Positions 6,062 to 8,665 of a stretch of 8,665 nt of DNA are shown piece by piece. The number at the start of each line of letters is the position of its first letter. Within the stretch, counting starts at the first letter, position 1. The translations under genes were made by a program, and so were the position numbers. The notes under the pieces were generated by a model. It was not told the origin of the DNA, ran no database searches, and saw only the letters and a program-made list of their open reading frames with translations. This stretch comes from an uncultured Bacilli bacterium (lineage in GTDB: Bacteria; Bacillota_I; Bacilli_A; RF39; UBA660), in assembly GCA_947853245.1 (NCBI GenBank), contig CANTWP010000033.1, forward strand, positions 1-8,665. Direction: 5' to 3'.

Positions 6062-7075
6062 ATGGAACAAAAGATAATATTAACTGGAATTAGACCAACG
6101 GGAAAATTACATTTGGGTCATTATTTCGGAGCTATTCAAAATTGGGTTAAGTTACAGGATGAGTATAATTCTCATTTTGAAATTGCTGATGTTCAGGCTT
6201 TAACTGACAATTTTGATAATCCTAAAAAAGTGAGAGAGAATGTGCGAGAGATTGCTATAGATTTATTATCATGCGGTATTGATCCAAATAAATCCACATT
6301 ATTTATTCAATCTATGATTCCAGAAATAGCAGAGCTAACGGTTTATTATTCCAACTTAGTTACCATGGCAAGACTATATCGTAACCCTACTGTTAAAACT
6401 GAGATCGGTCAAAAAAAGGCTATTTTTGGTAATTCTGGAGAAAGTGTTACATATGGTTTTGTAGGTTATCCTGTAAGTCAAGCTGCTGATATTACTGCTT
6501 TTGAAGGAGAATGTGTACCTGTTGGAGAAGATCAATTGCCTTTAATTGAACAATGCCGGGAAATAGTTCGAAAATTTAATTCTATTTATGGTGAGACATT
6601 AAAAGAGCCAGTAGCAGTTTTAAGTGATAATAAGAGAATTAAAGGTTTAGATGGTAATGAAAAAATGGGAAAAAGTCTTGGAAATGCTATTTATTTAGCT
6701 GACACTGAAGATGAAATAAAAAATAAAGTAATGTCTGCAGTTACGGATCCGAAGAAAATAAAAAAAGATGATCCTGCTAATCCTAAAGTATGTATGGTAT
6801 ATTATTATCATAAATTGATAAAAAATGATAATATTAATACAGTTTGCTCTGAATGTAAAAATGGTACTAGAGGTTGTGTTGCTTGTAAAAAAGAGTTAAT
6901 AACAAAAATGATGGAGTTTTTAAAACCGATTCAAGATAAACGAAAGTATTATGAACAACATTTGGATGAAGTAGATCAAATTTTAATTAGTGGAACAAAT
7001 AACGCACGTGCGAAAGCTAAAGCTACTATGAAAAAAGTAAGAAAAAGTATGCAGATAGATTATTATGAAGAATAG
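6062..7075 (+). CDS. trpS: Tryptophanyl-tRNA synthetase, iron-sulfur-cluster-type variant
   Basis: A class Ic aminoacyl-tRNA synthetase that charges tRNA(Trp) in the cytoplasm. The ATP-binding HIGH motif appears as HLGH (17-20) after GIRPTGK, and KMSKS appears as KMGKS (201-205); GEDQLP (155-160) is another family block. Length (337) is normal. The C-terminal part carries Cys244, Cys262, Cys265, Cys272 and Cys275. The pattern C265-x6-C272-x2-C275, with an earlier Cys 21 residues before C265 and the context GCVACKK, closely resembles the Thermotoga maritima enzyme (C-x22-C-x6-C-x2-C), which binds a [4Fe-4S] cluster near the anticodon site. Cluster binding here is inferred. The ribosome site AAGGAGGA (6051-6058) overlaps the patatin stop. 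With only 9 nt before it there is no T-box leader, so trpS depends on upstream transcription or an internal promoter I cannot see. Its stop lies in the following terminator stem. Confidence 0.95.
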   Translation: MEQKIILTGIRPTGKLHLGHYFGAIQNWVKLQDEYNSHFEIADVQALTDNFDNPKKVRENVREIAIDLLSCGIDPNKSTLFIQSMIPEIAELTVYYSNLVTMARLYRNPTVKTEIGQKKAIFGNSGESVTYGFVGYPVSQAADITAFEGECVPVGEDQLPLIEQCREIVRKFNSIYGETLKEPVAVLSDNKRIKGLDGNEKMGKSLGNAIYLADTEDEIKNKVMSAVTDPKKIKKDDPANPKVCMVYYYHKLIKNDNINTVCSECKNGTRGCVACKKELITKMMEFLKPIQDKRKYYEQHLDEVDQILISGTNNARAKAKATMKKVRKSMQIDYYEE

Positions 7076-7094
7076 ATATTTCTATTCTTTTTTT
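7068..7094 (+). terminator. Strong intrinsic terminator overlapping the trpS stop codon
   Basis: A perfect 9-bp stem AAGAATAGA (7068-7076) / TCTATTCTT (7081-7089) with a TATT loop and T7088-7094. The trpS TAG (7073-7075) lies inside the left arm. The DUF368 start is only 24 nt after the T run, so that gene depends on read-through or on a promoter overlapping this site. Confidence 0.8.
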
Positions 7095-7107
7095 CATATA
7101 TTTTATT

Positions 7108-7113
7108 GGTGAT
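7108..7113 (+). promoter_or_regulatory. Ribosome binding site fixing the DUF368 start
   Basis: GGTGAT ends 4 nt before ATG 7118, the same spacing as the AGGTGA before the bPH gene. A longer start at TTG 7106 would place the ribosome site inside the gene, so ATG 7118 is chosen. Confidence 0.65.
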
Positions 7114-7117
7114 AATA

Positions 7118-7933
7118 ATGCGTGATAATATAAAGTTGATTATTAAAGGATTTATTATTGGTTTAGGTAAAATATTGCCAGGTGTAAGTGGTGCTGTACT
7201 TGCGATGATGTTAAATGTTTATGAACCAACTTTAAAGGTAATTTCTAATTTGAAAAATAATCTTTATTATAATTTAAAATTTTTAATGTTACTTGGTTTA
7301 GGAGGAATTATATCAATTGTTTTTGGTAGCAATTTATTACTGTTTTTTTTAGATAAGTTTTATATTCAAACTATGTTTTTATTTATTGGAATAATAATTG
7401 GTGGAATAAAGGGTATCGTGCGAGAAACCCAAGGTGTAAAATTTAAAGAAATTTTGATAGCTGTTATAATAGTCACTATATTTTGTTTATTATCGTTCTT
7501 ACCAACAGATATATATTATAATTCTTCTAATAATATCTTTATATGCTTTATTTCGGGTATATTAGATGCTTTTGCTTCTATAGTCCCTGGTGTAAGTGGA
7601 ACTATATTATTAACTTTGATAGGTACTTATAAACCTATCTTAAAGGCGTTTGCGGGTATATTAGACTTTAATTTATTAAGTAATAATTTATTAATACTAT
7701 TTCCTTTCTTTATAGGTTTTTTATTTGGTGCATACTTTATTTCTAAATTTTTAAATTACGCCTTTAAACGTTATAAGACGATCAGTTACTCTTGTATAGT
7801 AGGTTTTATTATTATATCTATATTAATGTTAATTATAAAAATGGATATATTTAATTTTAGTTTTTTACAAATATTAATATCGTGTTTATTTGGAATCATA
7901 GGTTTATTTATTTCTAAAAAAATTAATATTTAA
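7118..7933 (+). CDS. DUF368 membrane protein (PopT-type polyprenyl-phosphate transporter)
   Basis: A 271-residue, almost wholly hydrophobic protein with about eight membrane segments and a basic C-terminal end. The DUF368 hallmark PGVSG occurs twice, at 21-25 (GLGKILPGVSGAVLA) and 157-161 (AFASIVPGVSGTILL), one in each half, as expected for the family's two-fold repeat with re-entrant loops. DUF368 (PopT) proteins have been shown in other bacteria to return undecaprenyl phosphate, the lipid carrier for cell-wall precursors, from the outer to the inner membrane leaflet. That role is inherited from the family, not shown here. Length is typical. The start at ATG 7118 is set by GGTGAT, not the TTG 12 nt upstream. 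No promoter of its own is clear after the trpS terminator. The small gene at 7968 follows 34 nt later and may be cotranscribed. Confidence 0.9.
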   Translation: MRDNIKLIIKGFIIGLGKILPGVSGAVLAMMLNVYEPTLKVISNLKNNLYYNLKFLMLLGLGGIISIVFGSNLLLFFLDKFYIQTMFLFIGIIIGGIKGIVRETQGVKFKEILIAVIIVTIFCLLSFLPTDIYYNSSNNIFICFISGILDAFASIVPGVSGTILLTLIGTYKPILKAFAGILDFNLLSNNLLILFPFFIGFLFGAYFISKFLNYAFKRYKTISYSCIVGFIIISILMLIIKMDIFNFSFLQILISCLFGIIGLFISKKINI

Positions 7934-7967
7934 TTTATACATACATAAAATTAATTGAGGTGAAATG

Positions 7968-8303
7968 ATGGATAAAAAATTACCTGGAATATATGCAAAT
8001 AAAATTGATAAAAAACTAAATAATAATGAATGTGTATATTACTCAGATTCTAAAAAAGGAGATAATGTGGTAAATAAAAGTAAAGAAAAGAATATAATAA
8101 ATAAATCGACTCTTAATATTAATCAAAAAATAAATAATATTTTTAATTCTAATAAATATGTATATAAGGCAGATGTACTTATTACTACTAAAGACGGTAA
8201 AATAACTAAAAAAATAATTGGTCAGAATAAAACTCATCTAATTACTATGGAAAATGAGTTGATTCCAATATCAGATATATTAGATATAGATTTTGCTCAA
8301 TAA
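7968..8303 (+). CDS. Small two-part protein of unknown function with possible C-terminal small beta-barrel
   Basis: I do not recognise this 111-residue protein. It has three parts: an N-terminal segment with hydrophobic and aromatic residues (LPGIYANKIDKKLNNN, 5-20, then ECVYYS 21-26); a low-complexity Lys/Asn/Ser linker (about 27-63); and a compact C-terminal part (about 64-109). The last part is predicted as four or five short strands, ADVLITTKDG (68-77), KITKKIIGQN (78-87), HLITMEN (90-96) and ELIPISDILDIDF (97-109), the pattern of Sm-like/SH3-like small barrels. It has no signal, no membrane helix and one Cys (22). Two start codons are adjacent; AGGTGA (7958-7963) is 4 nt from ATG 7968 but only 1 nt from ATG 7965, so 7968 is preferred. 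It converges on a spore-coat-like gene and follows a membrane gene, but neither fixes its job. The barrel idea is tentative. Confidence 0.6.
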   Translation: MDKKLPGIYANKIDKKLNNNECVYYSDSKKGDNVVNKSKEKNIINKSTLNINQKINNIFNSNKYVYKADVLITTKDGKITKKIIGQNKTHLITMENELIPISDILDIDFAQ

Positions 8304-8328
8304 AAAAAGGCTTTTTATGGCCTTTTTT
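8302..8328. terminator. Bidirectional terminator between convergent genes
   Basis: Nine-bp stem: A8303-8308 plus GGC (8309-8311) pair with GCC (8320-8322) plus T8323-8328, around an 8-nt loop. The T run serves the + strand and the A run, read in reverse, the - strand. The TAA of the + gene (8301-8303) and the stop of the - gene (8327-8329) both fall in the stem's outer arms, so the two genes share one 23-nt gap. Confidence 0.8.
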
Positions 8329-8665
8329 AAATTACATCTACAAATGTATCTGGTAAACATCTTAATACACAAACACAATTTAAATTCATTGTAAAGAATA
8401 CATTGGTTGATACGTAAGGTATTGCTGCTGATGTAGTATCGTCTGTATTTTCAGCTAATACTCTAAAAGTTGCACAACATCCATCTATTTTTTCTACACG
8501 AAATACATTAGAACAAGTTACTCCTTCATCGCCACAAACTACGTTATCACGAGTTATAGGCATGCTCCATGGTGTTCCATTTCCACAACAAGTATAAAGC
8601 ATGATTGGGTATATGTTGAAAATACGACACAATTGATGTGGATTGTCTATTAGTACTAGAAATAG
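8327..8665 (-). CDS. CotY/CotZ-like spore coat protein, 5' end beyond the window
   Basis: A minus-strand frame, open to the right edge, with 112 codons visible. The apparent start at 8632 is only a TTG inside the open frame; 11 more codons read upstream to the edge, so the true start lies outside. The visible part holds ten cysteines, including CC pairs at YTCCG and DGCCAT and the end block NCVCVLRC. The signature SNVFRVEKIDGCCATFRVL (split by one conserved Phe-Arg-Val-Glu core), FFTMNLNCVCVLRC and CLPDTF at the C-terminus match the CotY/CotZ family, which forms disulfide-cross-linked outer layers (crust/coat) of Bacillota spores. It therefore suggests a spore-forming organism. Codon use is slightly less AT-rich than in its neighbours. 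The promoter is outside the window; a sigma-K-type one would be expected. Family call is good; which paralogue it is cannot be said. Confidence 0.85.
   Translation of the reverse strand, partial: LFLVLIDNPHQLCRIFNIYPIMLYTCCGNGTPWSMPITRDNVVCGDEGVTCSNVFRVEKIDGCCATFRVLAENTDDTTSAAIPYVSTNVFFTMNLNCVCVLRCLPDTFVDVI

Noticed and set aside
7106..7117. TTG start four codons upstream for DUF368
   Set aside because: It would put the GGTGAT ribosome site inside the gene; ATG 7118 fits the spacing seen at neighbouring genes.
8043..8237. Minus-strand ORF of 64 codons
   Set aside because: It lies wholly inside and antisense to the small gene at 7968-8303, starts without a ribosome site, and its Ile/Phe/Tyr-rich translation is what the Lys/Asn-rich sense strand produces in reverse.
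8630..8632. TTG as the true start of the spore-coat gene
   Set aside because: The frame stays open to the window edge and the visible part begins mid-domain, so the start must lie outside.
1..8665. CRISPR array, insertion sequence, tRNA or rRNA
   Set aside because: No regular spaced repeats, transposase motifs, terminal inverted repeats, tRNA cloverleaf or rRNA sequence was seen on either strand.

Overview
The window is very AT-rich and densely packed. Its genes lie mostly on the + strand, with short gaps and clear AGGAGG/AGGTGA-type ribosome binding sites. Protein families (prolyl-tRNA editing enzyme, Bacillota-type adenosine deaminase, bPH protein, DUF368, CotY/CotZ-like spore coat protein) and Lys/Asn/Tyr/Ile-rich coding suggest a low-GC Bacillota or Mollicutes-related gut-type bacterium that can probably sporulate. 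This lineage call is inference. All 13 tryptophans in the intact genes are TGG, so the standard bacterial code applies. All intact genes stop with TAA or TAG.

Layout. Positions 1-101 hold the 3' end of a gene with a C-terminal SEC-C zinc-binding tail (SecA or a SEC-C protein). A terminator follows, then a free-standing prolyl-tRNA editing gene (257-745). Behind that gene lies an unannotated relic, a second, frameshifted copy of a SEC-C tail (about 848-906), ending in its own terminator. Adenosine deaminase (1004-1987) has an extended -10 promoter. A two-gene unit follows: a membrane-anchored double thioredoxin (2212-3006) and a PH-like protein (3015-3461), closed by a hairpin. The next unit is a signal-anchored extracellular protein of unknown family (3521-4795), a patatin-like phospholipase (4808-6052) and tryptophanyl-tRNA synthetase (6062-7075), closed by a strong hairpin. 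Then come a DUF368/PopT-type membrane protein (7118-7933) and a small two-part protein (7968-8303). The latter converges on the partial CotY/CotZ-like gene on the minus strand (8327 to window end), with one bidirectional terminator between them.

How the genes fit together: most are housekeeping. They cover translation quality control and tRNA charging (ProX, TrpS), purine salvage (Add), lipid and envelope work (patatin, DUF368), extracytoplasmic thiol chemistry (double thioredoxin), and spore coat. I see no CRISPR array, mobile element, tRNA, rRNA or recognised riboswitch. The points most worth a second look are the SEC-C relic flanking the editing gene, the iron-sulfur-type cysteine set in TrpS, the double thioredoxin beside a two-cysteine extracellular protein, and terminator hairpins that overlap stop codons at three junctions. 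I do not see a clear new defence or biosynthetic system.
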